64,000 nucleotides of DNA from Pipra filicauda (GCF_003945595.2 NW_024104408.1:124001-188000), one strand, 5' to 3'. Positions 1-13,604 are shown, counted from the first letter of the stretch. Program-made: numbers and translations. Notes: generated by a model not told the origin, from the sequence alone.

Positions 1-2791
1 TGAAGAGAGACTAAATGCCATAGCTTTTTGCAAAAAAAAACACCCTAATTCTGTGGGGTTTGAAATCAGACCCATGAAATTCCTACTATATAAACCCCAA
101 GAATATTTAACAAAATGACCCAGGTCTCCCAAGTTCCTTCCTGCCCCACTCTGGCAATACCAGCATTATCTTCACTATTCTTTGACTTGAAAATGGACCA
201 TGCTTGGCCAAATCACAGTTTTGTTTAGGCAACATTTCACACATAATTGTCTGTGGGGAATGGGGAACTTTCAGAGAAAAAGTCAAATTAGCAATTTTAA
301 TGCTAGAAAATTCTTGAAGAAGTGCAGCTTGGGTAATTGATAGGGACCTAATCTTTACAAGTTATAGCAGTCTTTGAAGAGTCCCCAGCATATTTAACTT
401 TATTCTGTAATTGTGTGCTTGGGCTCTGAAGATATCTTAAGACTTGCTATTTATCTGCCTGGTGAGGCGCAACACTTTCTTATTAAAAACATATCTATCA
501 TGGTTAATGACTTGATTTTTTTCCTTTAATACAGTACAATGACAGGTGTAAAGAGAAGATGAGCATCAGATGCTTGAGCAATATGCTCACTGTTTCAAGA
601 CGCCTTGAACATCAGCATTCCTTCATGGTGCCAGAGGAAAAAAAAAATACGCTACACAGATTACACGCTTGTGTTAGATAGAAAATAGTACCATTTGCAG
701 TTTCAGTTAAAAGCATGTTGAAGTGCATATGGAAAATACCATTAGGAGGAACTCCAGAGCGCCTGAGTAAAATGGGTCATTAGGCTTTCGTTTGTTGGAG
801 AGTGTCTCCCATCTGACAGTGCAGAATGGTAGCATTTTTAGCAGCTTATGTTCCCAGTTACATTAAACAGACAAACAGATTGACTATTTTGCATTTCTCA
901 TTTGACAACAGCTTGTCTTCATTTGCAGCACACTGGTGGCTGAGCTGAAAGCATGGCGGATGAGTGTATCCAAGGTCCTGGTTTTGAATAACAGCAGATG
1001 CCAACGTTTAACTTCAAAATCAATCAATTCTTTTTCCTGCGCACGGATAAAAGGTCTAGTGAAGTGCCTGAAGGGGGTTTTCTGCTGTTTACAGCTGAAA
1101 ATATATTTAAAAAAAAAAAAATTTTCATTACAAAACTTTCTGCCAGAGATGCGGGCACTGGTGATTTTATGGAAGGAGGTATGTGAGAAAGTGTTTCTAA
1201 TTGAGGGGTATCAAAAACATTATGTGAGGCCTCGTGGAGCTTCATCTTTCAAACTCTTATCTGGAAAAGTGCTCGACTGTTGCCAGATCTTGGACCAGAC
1301 AACCCTGAGTAGATTCTGGGTGATCACCCACTGTGCACATTTGCTTTTGGCAGGGGAGATGTAGGTCCAATTACAATGTGAATTTTAAGTCTGTCTTCTT
1401 TTAAGTCAAATTCTCCTCCAATAAGAGACACGTTATTTTCTGCCCAGTAGCAGAAAAGGCAACCAAACACAGCACCACATGCTGGTGAGTTCTCTCATGG
1501 TCATGAGAAAGCAGGGGAGCAGCTTCTCTTGCTGCTTTTTGAGATGTTTTGAAGGCTGTGTGTCCCTACCTTGCACTGATGGTTAGGGATATGAAGCCTG
1601 AACTGGAGAGTTCCAGCCCAGCCAACTAAAAGCAAAATGCATAAGGCAAGGCAGCCTTCAGCTTCTCTAAAGTGGCTGCTTGCATAGAGCAAGTTTGGAT
1701 TCCAGGTCTCCCAAGGCACTGTGTGTGAGCCTGGGGGCTTGACTCCAGCCTCTGATTTCAGGGAGTAAAAGCTCGACATGACAATGTGTGGCGCTGAGCC
1801 TCTTCATCTTTTTTTTTTTTTTTTTTTTTATATTTAGTCTGAGGTCAAAGATTTTCTGCAGCCTGAGGGTTACAGGGAGAGTCTCCTGGGACTGATAGTA
1901 CAGGGACAGGCAAAGCACTCCCGTGACACCCCTCAGCACTCCTGCTGGAATGGTCTCCTCCTCCTCCCATGAGAAGTTCAAAGGTTTTGGCGACTGCAAA
2001 CAGCCATCAGTTCAGAAGCAACCCAAAACGTGTGGGGGGAAACCTGTACCACTGAAATATTTATTTCCTTCTCTCATCCATCCTCCCTGAAGATTTCCTT
2101 CTTTAGCAGCTCTGATCACATACACAGGGCAAATATTGTTCAGGACCCTGAAATAACACCTGCAGCCAGAAATCCCTCATTAGAATAAATGGTAGGTTTT
2201 CATCCAGGTTTTTCTAGCCACAGTGAAGAAACAATTTCTTGATTTTCTTTTTTATATAAAGATGCTGATGTAGAGCATTCTGAAATCCTTTAGATATGCT
2301 TATTTTGATGTCAGGTCAGTTGTGTTAGATTCATATTTGAAGATCTGGCTTGGCACTGCAGGGAATGCAACAAGAAAAACTACTTTTGAATCTGAAATAA
2401 TTTTAGGAGTACACATCTGGGAAAATATCTGCTGGTACCTAAAACATACAGACAAGCCCTTCTGCAGAAGAGCTTACATTTACCATACAGGCACATCTGG
2501 CACCTATAATGGATAAAAAAACCTGCTTTCTCACTTGTAGTTTCCTAAAGCAGTTTCGTGTTTTGTAGTTTAGTTCATCACATTTAAGCATGAACCAAGG
2601 CTTATTGCATTGATCTCACCTTATTCTGCCATGCTGCATCGACACAGGCTTTCACCATGTCATCTGTGATGATCCCACAAGCTGCTTCCTGCATCCCAGA
2701 CACCCTGGCTTAGGACAAGGCTTGCTTTGGTTCTCCTACATGCACGTGGTCTGAGCACTGATGCCACGGTATCTGCCAACTCAGTCAGATT
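1..2791. other. Intergenic unique sequence, no gene seen
   Basis: No coding exon, RNA gene or recognisable transposon is visible. The stretch has short homopolymers only: an A run at 1109-1121 and a 21-nt T run at 1809-1829. The open frames here are short, overlap on both strands and do not resemble any protein I know. If MAF lies to the left, this is intergenic DNA between WWOX and MAF. Confidence 0.6.
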
Positions 2792-2876
2792 CAATGATCC
2801 TTGTGAGATCAACTCAACTCAACTGGGCTCACTGTTCCTTGGTCCCTTCTAAAACGGGATATTCTATGATTCTATA
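2792..2876 (+). repeat. CR1 LINE 3' end fragment
   Basis: The segment reads like the CR1 3' terminus on the plus strand: CAATGATCCTTGTG, then GGTCCCTTCTAAAACGGGAT, then ATTCTATGATTCTAT. About 35 bases, including three copies of CAACT, interrupt the consensus between the first two blocks. CR1 is a 5'-truncated avian and reptilian non-LTR element with an octamer-like tail, and only its last part is left here. Confidence 0.85.
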
Positions 2877-5800
2877 ACTGGCACTGATTTTCTGGGGCTT
2901 TCACATGAGAAGGGAAACACTATGGATGCTTGGTGGCCTGTTAGAGGCAGTAAGGGTTGATAAACCACTAACTAGTCCAAAAGGCTTGGGAATTATTTCA
3001 ATGAGGGATTTTGCAAATGTCTGATTTCTCTAAGTTGTCAACCTCTGCACTACCAGAAAGCCCAGCATCAAGAGAGTCCATTCTTGCTCTCCTGCAGCAG
3101 AGTTTTGCTTAATAGACTCTATTATATGCTCCCTGTAGCTGAGTCTCCCTGTCCATTCTGCCAGATTTGTTTTAACCAGCCTAGCAAACCACCAGGGTAC
3201 AGCCAGCACGTGGCTGTGTAATGGGCTGGAGAATTATTCCTGCTCAAGTCCTGTGCACAGAGAGACATGGACAGGGTTTGGTCTTGCTCTCTGGAAAGTG
3301 AGGCTCCCTCCATTGGAATATGTTTTTTTCCATCTGCTTGAAGTATCTTGAGATTCCTGCAGAACCGTTTCTTGTTGTGACTTCGTTTAATCCTCTGCGT
3401 TTCTGTCCGTTCATAATTTGATGCTGGTGTCTGCAGTCTGTTGTTATTAAGTGTATGTAGTGATTAGAAGGAAAGAACAAGAGATTAGAGGAAGCTGAGA
3501 GCTATCTGAAGCACACAGGAAAAAAAAAAGAATGGGAAAACACTTTCAAGGCCACTGTAGTATGAGAGGTCTCAGCATGTGGTCGAAAGACATAAGCAAG
3601 TAAAAAGTTTGACAAAGGGCACTGCTTGGGCTGCTCTTATGATTGTTTCACAGCAGAAAGAGCATAATACTGATTCTCAAAATGCTGTCCGTCCTCTTAC
3701 CTAGAGCTGTGTGTTTTGATAGTCAAAAGTATATAGCTTTTATGACAAAAGAATTAAGGAATAGCTATGGAAAGTACCACAGCTTAAATGACCATGTATT
3801 CTTTCTTCTCACTCTTTTAAAAAAATTGTTGCTGTTGCCAGGACGTGCATTTAGAGCTCTTTGTTGTCTTAATGGAGACTGAAACGTGTGTAGAGTTTGG
3901 CGTTTGCTTTTTTTATTCATCAGCTGAATAAAAAAGCCAAGCAGACAAAGCATTTGTAGTGCAAGAGTGGAGTGCAAATCCCTCCCTGTAAGCTGAACAA
4001 AAAAGCTCATTAAGAGGAGGTGGGATTTCCTGGTCACAGCTTTTAACTAAAGGTCAAAGGTCTCCTGTTAAGTACCATACAGTCTAAACAGGGCTGCGTA
4101 AAATTATGGGGAGGGGGGAGAGTCAAATATTTGTTCTTAATTCTCAAGTTAGTTTATCCAAAGTGGCAACCAGGGAAGTGTTGGGAATGATTAAATGGCT
4201 GCATTGAGGCTACAAATTGCTGCTACTTGCTTTTGTAGCTGGACTTGTTGCAGTTGAGTGATGTCGCCCATCAGTGCATTGTGTGCACAGTAAAACAGTC
4301 GAGCAGTGACAGATAGACTGAAACTCGGAGCTACTCCATCACCGCTGAAGGATCCTGCTCACTGGGAATTGAGAATGAGCACAAGCCACGCACACTGCTC
4401 AGGAACAGCTGCTTTCACTCCAGCCCGGCTCCTCTGCTGTCCGGGGCAAGCAGCAACTAGTAAATAAGCTTTATCTCTGATCTCACTGGGGAGGAGAGCC
4501 AAACAAAACACAGGCAAAATAAGTAATTTGGCAAAATGCTCTACTGATAGGTCTGGATGCTCAGATTGTAAACTTCTCAGCCAACAGTGCTCAGTATCAA
4601 GTGGGAAGATAGCTTGCAAGAAGAGCCTGAGGTAGCAGTGCTGGGCACTAGCTGGGAACGTGCACAAAGTGCCCAGACAAAGAGGTGCTGAGGCCACAGC
4701 TGGATCCACCTGTGCCATGGCTGCAGGAGCAGGGCAGATCACGGGCTGTCAGGAGCTGTTTGTACACTGGTTTGCAAATGCTGCGTCTCACACACAACTG
4801 CTCTCACAAAAAAAGGTGAGAAAAGGTGATTTCAGAAGTATGGCTGAGGGCAAGGGCAGCGAGGGCCTGAGGAAGCACGAGCATTCTTTGGGAATAAAAT
4901 AAGATGCCGGCCAAAGGACTGGGTCCAGTTTGAGTGTTTCCTTTCTGTCCTTGGCTCGGTTCTGAGCACGGTCTCTTCAGCACGAAGCCTCTGTCATGTA
5001 GGCAAGGCTCTCTCAGCAGGGTGGCTTGGGTGCTGTGCGGTGTCTCTGACCCAAACACGGAGGAAGGGAATAGGCAAAAGCGCCTTCCAACAGGTGCTCT
5101 GACCGGATTTGCTCAGTTGTGCCCTTTGCGATCTCGCTCTGCCTGTCCACCCGAAGGGCAGGTCCTGCCCCTGTCGCTGCACCCAAGGAGAGGGAGCAAC
5201 ATGCCCAGCATCTTCTCCCCCCTCCTCTGTTTCTGCCTGTTTCCTTCTGTGGTTTCACACCTCTGCTCACCGGAGCGCTGTTTGCTGGCGTGTTGGGTTG
5301 CTGTTTTGGTTGCTTTGTTGATCGGAAAAGACGGCAGACAAACGTAGTAGCCATGTAGAGGCAAAGGTTTAGAAGACTCAGTTCTGGGAACAGGTTTATT
5401 TTGCTCTGGAAAATAAATGGAAATTTAGTCTATACAGATTGTTCTCACTAAACTGTAGAATCAGCAAATTTTGTGTATGGGTTCATCATGAAATTGAAAT
5501 GGCCGAGGCTTAATATAAGTTGTGAGCTCTAATTGAAGGTATTAATTAACATTAAAGCCAAATTCTTCCAATCCCACGCTAAACAGAAATCAGGGAGAAG
5601 CAGGTATGCAGTGTGGATATTATTTGGCATTCTTTCTGAAACACCGATTAGCATTTAGAGTCCAATCCTCTGCAAAAACTTGTTAATGGGCAATTAATTA
5701 TTCTTCATAATTTGTACCTACACTTAACTACGTGCAGAACAGTAGCAGCTGCATTGAACATTGGTACGAAATCAAAATAAAATGAAACCACACCAAAGAC

Positions 5801-6551
5801 AGCAGTTGTGCCAAACAGAAGTTGAAGGTGGATGTCTGTACTGATGTCAGCTCCCTCTTTATTAGGATAATGAAATCTATCCCATGAAGGGCCTAAAGGA
5901 ACCTCATCACAAAGTTACGAACTCTCCCCTGTAATTGTTTCATTTTGAGGATGAATTTTGGTGGCTCTGTTTTGGTACCTGTTCCGGTTTTAGTCATAAG
6001 CCAAGATGGTTGATGAGAGGCAGGTACGTCCTTGTGCTCTGAGTATAACTGCTTTTAATAGGAACAGCCCAATATCAGGACATTGAGTATTGGACAAACA
6101 AGAAACTGCCAAGTTGGAAGAAGACCTATTCTAGAATTAAGAGCTTTTTTACCTCTAAAAAAAATGGTGTGGCTTTTGATCAAACCTGGCTTTTTTTTTT
6201 TGGCTTTTTTTTTTCCTTTGGCTTCAGGTGGAAAAAAAAGGCAGAAACCTGAATGTCAAAGAGAAACTCAGAAGGTGAAATAACCCATGTGAACTGAAAC
6301 CAGAAACAGCTCACACAAACCTGCTGAGAAGCAAAACTGCCTTTGCTCAGCCATATATCAACTCATTGTCTTTTTTTTGTTATTATTTATTTATATCTTG
6401 GGAGCTTCAGGAAGCCCAAACACTTGCAGTTTGTTGGATGCATGGAAATCAGGTTACAAAGGAGAGAGGGAAAGGGTTAGAAGGATACCAAGGAGAGACA
6501 GAGAGAGGTTGCAAGGCAGCAGGCAGAATGGAACAAACCATCTATTATGCT
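2877..6551. other. Intergenic unique sequence, no gene seen
   Basis: Nothing recognisable as an exon or transposon. Around 4930-5365 the DNA is richer in G+C and has overlapping open frames on both strands, the longest 137 codons. They have no recognisable domain and overlap each other in several frames, as expected for GC-richer random sequence. T-rich and A-rich runs lie at 6190-6240. Confidence 0.55.
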
Positions 6552-6655
6552 GTTGTAAACAGGAGGAAGCTGAAAGTGGCTGCATGACCCAAGGGCAAAC
6601 AGGATGTCTGTTAGGGTTGGAAAACAAACACAGGTCTCCTGTGTCACCCTGCTGA
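6552..6655 (-). repeat. MIR-like ancient SINE fragment
   Basis: Read on the plus strand this matches the reverse complement of a MIR (CORE-SINE) element in order. AGGAGGAAGCTGAAAG corresponds to the MIR 'aggaaactgaggc' block and ATGACCCAAGGGCAAACAGG to 'ttgcccaaggtcacacag'. ACACAGGTCTCCTG corresponds to 'aacccaggtctcctg'. The copy is strongly diverged, as expected for a family that predates the bird-mammal split. The assignment rests on my memory of the consensus. Confidence 0.65.
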
Positions 6656-7086
6656 AAGTAACTTTTGAACCCAGGTACTCAAGAGAAAAGGTGAGGATGT
6701 TAGAGCAGGAGGCCACATAGAAACAAGTGTCAGTACAATTGGCTCACCCAGGAAGTAATACAGTTTTGATGTGAACTAGCAGGACAACATGGACTTTTGA
6801 GAGGAAGAGGTTTGGTAAAATGTCTCCAGTCCTGGGCAGCCAAATGAACCACACTGAAGGTGCAGCACGTGCCTCCTGGAAGTGGGAAGGGGTGGATGAG
6901 TACTTACAAGCAGCAGCATAGAGTCTGGGAGTGCACAGCTGGATGTCAAGAACTTGATGTCTTCCAAACCTTAAACTGAAGCTGAGGACTTCATATTCTG
7001 CGTCTTCTTTCTTGAAATAAGAAAGTGCAAGTATCTGACTACCCTTTATCATGATCAGTTTATGGGCAATAGAACAAATATCCAAT
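6656..7086. other. Intergenic unique sequence
   Basis: I see no gene or repeat between the MIR-like fragment and the CR1 element. Confidence 0.5.
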
Positions 7087-7637
7087 AATCATAGAATCAT
7101 AGAATGATAGAAAGGCTTGGGTTGGAAGGGTCTTTAAAGATCATGTATTTCTAACTCCCCTACTGTGAGCAGGGATGCCACCCATAGACCAGGTTGCTCC
7201 AAATCCTGTCCAACATGGTCTTAAAAACTTTCAGGGATGGGACATCCACAGCTTCTCTGAGTAACTTGTACCAGTGCTTCACCACCCTCACAACAAAGAA
7301 TTTCATCTTAATATCTAATCTAAAACTCTTTTCTTTTAGTTTAAAACCATTTCCCCTTAACCTGTCACTCTCTGCCCATGTAAGAAGTCGTTCTTGTTAT
7401 TTTTTATAACACCCTTTTTAAGCCTCTCCAGAGCCTTCTCTTTTCCAGGCTGAACAAGCCCAGCTCTGTCAGACTGTCTCCATAGCAGAGGTGCTCCAGC
7501 CCTCTGAGCATCTTTGTGGTCTCCTCTGGGCTCACTCCAACAGGTCCATGCCTTTCTTGTGCTGAGGACCCCAAACCTGGATGCAGTACTCCAGGTGGAG
7601 TCTCAAAGGCAGAGTTGAGGGGGAGAATCACCTCTCT
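7087..7637 (-). repeat. CR1 LINE, 3' half-kilobase
   Basis: This is the longest CR1 copy in the window. Its 3' tail is at the low-coordinate end (AATCATAGAATCATAGAATG, then GGCTTGGGTTGGAAGGGTCT), followed by the antisense 3' region (GGGATGGGACATCCACAGC, TTCTCTTTTCCAGGCTGAAC, CAGTACTCCAGGTGGAGTCT). Similarity stops near 7637, so the insertion is 5' truncated at about 550 bp. No intact reverse-transcriptase frame remains. The open frames inside it are shadows of this element. Confidence 0.95.
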
Positions 7638-8892
7638 TCACCCACCCTTTCCTGTCCTTGGCTCTAATATGACTTGTACCACCGCAGCAATGTTTTGGTG
7701 AGGAGCTGGCCATGCCCACTGATGCTCAGGCCTGTAGGTTCTGCCCCCAGGAAATAACAAACCTGTGTTGAGTGAAGTGCCACAGCCACACTAACAGGAT
7801 CCATTTCAGGAACCTTTGCAGGAGATCTTGAGCCTCCTGAAGTGCTATGTGGATGAATTGAAGGGATAGAGGAGCCAAACATCTTATCTTGCCATGTTCT
7901 GCCATCATCCGAGGAACCAAAATGCACCAGTTTGGGTTATTACCTGATTCTCTTCAAGTGCAAGGGGCACCAGGGCCTTTCATCTCTGATGTTACACAGC
8001 AGGAGATGCACATTTTGAACACCTTGCAAGGTTGTAAGCTGACACAGCTCAGGGGAAACGTAACCATGTAGTGCCAGTGATTCTTCTTAATAAATATGAA
8101 TAATTCTGAAAACTAATTCACTGAATAAAGAAATCCAAGAAGATAGGCTAGATAATTTTTGGACATGAGAGAGAGTTCCTGATGGCTCCCTCAGGTAAAA
8201 ATGAAGGAACTGAAATGATCAAAGGCTGTGCTGTCTTCTAGAGCCAGAGCCAGTTACATCAACCTGCTAGAAAAACACAAAGGAGGTAATCAGAGATCCT
8301 TGAAGAAAAAAATCGTTGTTACAATATTCAACTACTGACTTATTTGTAATAAAAGTAGATTTAAAAATGGGAGATGGGAAAGGTTTTGAAAATATTTTCA
8401 TTATTTATTACTTAATCATTATTTCACTCATGCCTGACATCTTGACCTGTAACTGATTGACCATGTGCAGTGCATGCACAGGGACATCTGAATTTGCACC
8501 ATGTTGGTTCTTGGAAGAGGGCAGCAAAAGGCATCTTAAAAACTTGCCTTGACCGTGTGGGCAACTTTCATCCTAACAAATATTTTTAAGGTGCAAGTGA
8601 GATCATCCTCTCACAGAAACCAAATGGTGTTTTGTAAGGGACTTCCACAGAGAGTGTTTTTCACTACATATGTATTTCTGTCTTTAAACCAGTGCACCGA
8701 CATCAAATTTTTATTTTTTCACCGGTAGCAGAGGTTTGCCAGGGATGGAAATCTGTGTCTTGGCCGTATTCACCTCTCACCCTTACATAGCTGCATGTGT
8801 CAGTAGTCACCTCCATCACCAGTTATTCCAGTTGTCACCTCCACCACTTCTGAGAGCACACCCTCACTGGCTGGCTCACATCCTGGATAGGC
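7638..8892. other. Intergenic unique sequence, no gene seen
   Basis: No exon or transposon recognised. At 8806-8819 and 8834-8847 there is an imperfect 28-bp-period repeat of GTCACCTCCATCAC and GTCACCTCCACCAC. Confidence 0.5.
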
Positions 8893-8935
8893 ATTCACAG
8901 AAATTACCTGTCAATTCACAGAAAATTCTGTGAAT
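8893..8935. promoter_or_regulatory. Three TTCN3GAA (STAT/GAS-type) motifs
   Basis: TTCACAGAA occurs at 8894-8902 and 8915-8923, and TTCTGTGAA at 8926-8934. All three fit the loose STAT-binding consensus TTCN3GAA. The last two form the arms of a perfect palindrome. Binding is inferred from the motif only. The palindrome itself, rather than STAT binding, may explain the repetition. Confidence 0.3.
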
Positions 8936-8974
8936 AACAGAATCTACTATCATTACCTGACCTGGTAATGATAG
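8914..8974. repeat. Two adjacent perfect inverted repeats (hairpins)
   Basis: The first inverted repeat has 10-bp arms ATTCACAGAA (8914-8923) and TTCTGTGAAT (8926-8935), separated by AA. The second has 11-bp arms CTATCATTACC (8947-8957) and GGTAATGATAG (8964-8974), separated by TGACCT. Both are perfect and lie only 11 bases apart. I recognise no transposon terminus or RNA family here. The stems are too short for a typical pre-miRNA. Confidence 0.85.
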
Positions 8975-11900
8975 CAAATGTGGTTTCATGAAAGCTTCCT
9001 TTCTTCCTGCCATGTCTGGATGGCAGAACAGGTCTGAGCTGCTGCTGAGGGCAGCTTCTGAGCAGACATGTAGTCTCTTCCCTCCAAAGGCAAAATCTGA
9101 GGAGCTACAGAGGCACCTGCCAGCTCCTCCTCCTGGTTATGTTCACCCAAGAAAGTCAACATGCACCTCTTTATGGTGACTTTGCATGGTAGGTTCTTCC
9201 TCAGCCTTTGCTGAATAATTTTGGCACGTAGCTGTTGTGCACAGGGACCGCGTAGGAGCCCGACCGTGTGATCATACTCCTCTTTTCTTTCAGCACTGCT
9301 ACTTTCAGTACAGAATCACCTCTCCCATCGCCCAAGTGCAGTTGCTTCTGTCCTGTTTCGCCTCGTAGCAGTTTAGGATTGGAAGTTAAAAAAAAATCGT
9401 GCAGCATCTTAGTGAAACTGCAGTCGCATGGGCTTTTAGCGCTCAATTAACCACCGTCGTGGATTTCTCAGTATACAAGGAAAGAAAAAAAATACCTTAA
9501 ACTTTGATGCCTCGAAGGGACAGGGGGAAAGAAATGGTTATTCTAGGTTTCGTTCTCATTCTTTCTTAAAAGTCTTCTCCAGTAGGCTCAAATTGTAGAG
9601 CTGATGAAGTGATTTTCTGTGCTGCAAGTATTAAAGGTACCAGCTAATTTAGCTATCATGATAAATACCTGCTAGGAGCCTATTTTCTTGAAAGAGCAAG
9701 GAAGAAAGGAAACATTTTTCTGAAAATGGATAGAAATAACGGTATTTTTCTTTGTATGGAAAATATTTTGAAGGAAAATAACCTCAGATAATTTGGGACA
9801 ACATGGGCTAACGTGCTATTTAGGAAAAGGACACAAGATTCGACTTCTAAGATACGGACAAGGGAGGAGAGTGGCAATACTATGTCCTTGTAAATCTGTC
9901 TGCTGGCACTTGGCTGCAGTAATTAGTGGAGCTGTTGTAAAAAACAGTGTGATCTTACAGAGGAAACTATATTAAGCAACACCAAACTGCTTGAGGTGTC
10001 CCAGGCTACCTGTGGCCCAGATGGGCTGCACAGACAGTCAGGGACTCACCAGAAATCAGAGACCATTTTGCCCAGCAGTAAATCCATAATCCAAGGGGTA
10101 ACAGGAGGAGTTGTCCAGCTGTCCCACCTGATGTATGGAGAGTGTGTGGTTATATAGCAAGATGGCAGGGCTGACTCATCTTTTGTGAATTGGCTATGGC
10201 AAGGCCAAGAACTGGTCCTTTGTGTGATCCCACATTTCAAGACCTTCCATTTACCTCTAAAGGTTCATGATGGAGAATTTTGACGCGGCTCTGCCTGAGG
10301 CAGGTGCAAACAAGGAGAGAAATCAGTTGGGGAAATAATTGTAGCCATTTTTTTCCCCTCTCCTACATGTATGATAACAATGCACATTGGGTGTAGGCAG
10401 GTGGACTAGTCCCTGGGGCAAAAGGAGAGTATTCCTGGTTCTTCATGCAAGAAGGCTGCCATCTAAATAGAAAAGAAGCTCATGTTTGGCATCTTTTCTC
10501 CCAGATAAGGGTGCCCCTCGTCCTGAGGACGCTAAGTCCTGCTTACATCAGCCATGTGAAGACCCCAAACATTTTGCATGTCCTCTCTCTAATAAGAAAT
10601 GCCAGGCAGCTGGGCACAAAGGTTTGCATCAACTCCCTCCTCAGCTCTCTCTATCACCACAGCAGAACCATATATAGATCTGTACAAAAATTATTATTAA
10701 TCGCTACTCTGAAAATGGATACATATAAAAAGAAAAGTTAACTCTTCAGCTGAGCCACTGAATCACAAGGTTTTGCCTCGAGCATATTTTTACAGCCCCT
10801 GCAAAAACAGAGGCATTAATGGAAAGTCTGACACTGCGTTAACTCCTGCTGCACTGGGAGTGGCTGCTGAGTTTAAAATGGTCACCAAGTGTTTTCTTCA
10901 TCCTCAATGCAAAGCCTCGTGCTTGAAAAACCACACATGACATTGGCATTGCAGGCTACTCCACTCCTTTTTCCATGACAAATTGCTGTTTTAACTAACA
11001 GTCCTCCAGTGCCAGGCCCCATGCTTTTAGCAGCCCAGCTGCCCACAAGCCCTTTTTGTGGTTCCCTTGTCTAGCTCAATTTAAACCCAATGTGACTCTG
11101 GCTAAGGGAGGCATTTTGCAATCACCTACCACAAAGTGATAAGGGGCTGCTGCAGCAGATGACTTGTGTGCTTCCCCAAACGAGCTCTTCACATTTAGGA
11201 AGGTCGGCCGTGTCATTTCTCTAATTTTCTAACCGCAGAAATGTATATTTAGAAAAGAGCAAGGAAACTTCCCTTACCCTAAGCAATATTGCATAATGAT
11301 GAAGGAGGAGGATTAGTGCAAAGGTTTTTCTTTGAGCAGAACTCTGAGAGATTGGGAGCTGGAAAGCCTGAATAATGACTTGTTTCAAATATGCAAAGCC
11401 AGGGTTTTCTGTGTGTTTCAGATCCTTTCCTGTTTCAGGTTGGTGTTTGGCACAGTGGATGCAATCTCTGCAGCTGTAGCCCATGTCTTAGTCTGTGTGT
11501 TTTCTCCAGTGCTGCCCTCCTGGAGAGCCTTGGCCTCTCTAGGATGCTCCTATTCAGAGCTTTGGCATTTATCAGCACAGCCTCCTTGCTGCCCGAGCCC
11601 CTTCCAAGCTTGTCCAACTACCCCTTCCCTTGGCGTCTTCCCCATCTCCTGCCCCTTGACAGCTTTTAAAGAGATTTAGGCTTTGCTGTTATTACAGTTG
11701 CACTACTGGACTCATGAGTCTGAAGTGTTTAGACACAAATGCCAAGAATAATAACAAACAGTCCTGAGTGCCCTCGGGCTGCAGCCGCAGCTCAGTGACG
11801 AGTTTCCAGACTCTGTGTGTGGGAGAAGCTGAAGAGGGGGTCCCTGAGGCCCTGGGCAGGAGGTGGGTGGTGGGTGAGGTGCAGTGTGATGAGGTCTTTG

Positions 11901-13604
11901 CATGGGATTTGCAGCCATGGCTCGTGGCTGTGAGATATAAAAGAGCCACATGGCTGGTTTTGGGGCGTGTGAAGTTGATGTGAGGTCACCTGGGGCTTTG
12001 ATGGGGATGGACACTGCCCTGGGAGGGACTGTCGCTCTGCAGTGATGCTGGGGAGCCCACTGCCACTGTTATTTCAAATAAAAAACTCTCCTAGCCTTCT
12101 TCAGCAGAGCAAGACAGGTCCTTTTGGCCACTTTTCAGTGTTTTCTGGCAGCTCCTTCCTCAGGGACCTTGCTGTGTTCATGAAGTGTCCATGAAGCCCA
12201 TCAGCTTGGGTGTGGAGTCTATATTGGGTGGTAGCTACCTACCAGTTACGTGCTGAGTTATTTAATTAACCTCATCAATCTGTCCCTCCGGGCTTGTGAT
12301 GCTCCCTGAAATCTGGGATTTCAGCACATGCACAGAGCCAGTGAGGTTCACCCCTATCTCTCCTGGTGGTGTTTTTTAAACTTGACCTTGCAAAGTCCAC
12401 CTCTAGCAAAAGGAAAGCTTTTATCATGACAGTCATCCAAATCTGAGAAACTTATATTAGGTGAAAGGTTGTGGCAACAAACAGCTGCAAATAGTGGTAC
12501 GTGGTTGTACTGGATGCATGATGGCTGGGGATTTAGAAGAAATATATGGTGATTAGGCCTGGGTGGGAATAGAACCATCTTTCTGTCAAGAAAATTAAAA
12601 TGGTTTGGAAGTTGTCTATTGGGCCTGGCCTGGCTCAGGGTATGAAGCAATCGTTGGAGCAAAGTGTACACGGATAGTTCTGTTCATTAAACTTTTAGGA
12701 AAGGATGTTACCACTGCCTTGCACAATAGTCACAAAAAAAAGTCGGTTTGAGAATGACTAATTGTGGCAGTGGGAGTGTGATACGTGAAACGAGAGCCTC
12801 GGGTTGGGAACATTGTTCCAAGACTTTCTGATGGTAGTTTGCATTTTAATGGTTATACTGGCATCTCGTTTTCAGACAAGTTTCTGGAAAAATACTGTGA
12901 AACTTTTCTATTTGGAAGTGTAACTTTCTGACAGTAACTCAGCAGTGGTTTGTCCCTTTGCACAGCCTAATGGATCAAAAGTTCAATTTCTGCATAGTCT
13001 ATTACTTGCATACTCAATAAAATAGGATGCACGAATGGCTTAGCGTTTTTTTTTCTTTTTTTCCCCACTAAATGCAATTTTTCCCCTCAAAGATTACTGA
13101 AAATTACTTTTGCAAGTCAGTACGAAGGCTTATCAGTCCAGTGGTGTTCAGATCCCATATTAACTGCCTCACATTACTGTGAACAAGAACTGCTGTAGAA
13201 ACCAATGGACTAAGAATGTAAAGTACATACTGCTGATGTATGTCCCTGCAGTAACCCTTTCCCATCACAGGTATCTGATAGACTCTTCTTCTACAAACAA
13301 TTATGTCTTATTTTAAAAAATGTTGTATTGTAGAAATTAAACTTTCCTGATGCTTTGGGGCCACATCAGTCATAGAGTTTGTGACTGGTGAGTACAGAGA
13401 GCAAACACTCCCCACTATGGAAACATGTAGAAAGATTGCTTTCACAGCATGCTCAGGGCACATTAAAAAAATTATGTTTCAGCACAAAAGGAAAAGAATC
13501 TAGCCTATGTCTGTCAGGCTGCTTTAAATATTTTATTTTGCCTGTCTTCAGAATCAGTGTATCCCAGAAGAAGCCATCCCTTGGGGCTCAGCCCTTCAAG
13601 GATA
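8975..13604. other. Intergenic unique sequence, no gene seen
   Basis: No coding exon, RNA gene or clear transposon. The segment around 11390-11660 carries overlapping open frames on both strands without recognisable domains. T-rich stretches lie at 13040-13070. Confidence 0.5.

Noticed and set aside
4930..5365. Cluster of overlapping open frames on both strands
   Set aside because: Several frames overlap in the same GC-richer DNA, none has a domain, and no splice or promoter logic supports a gene.
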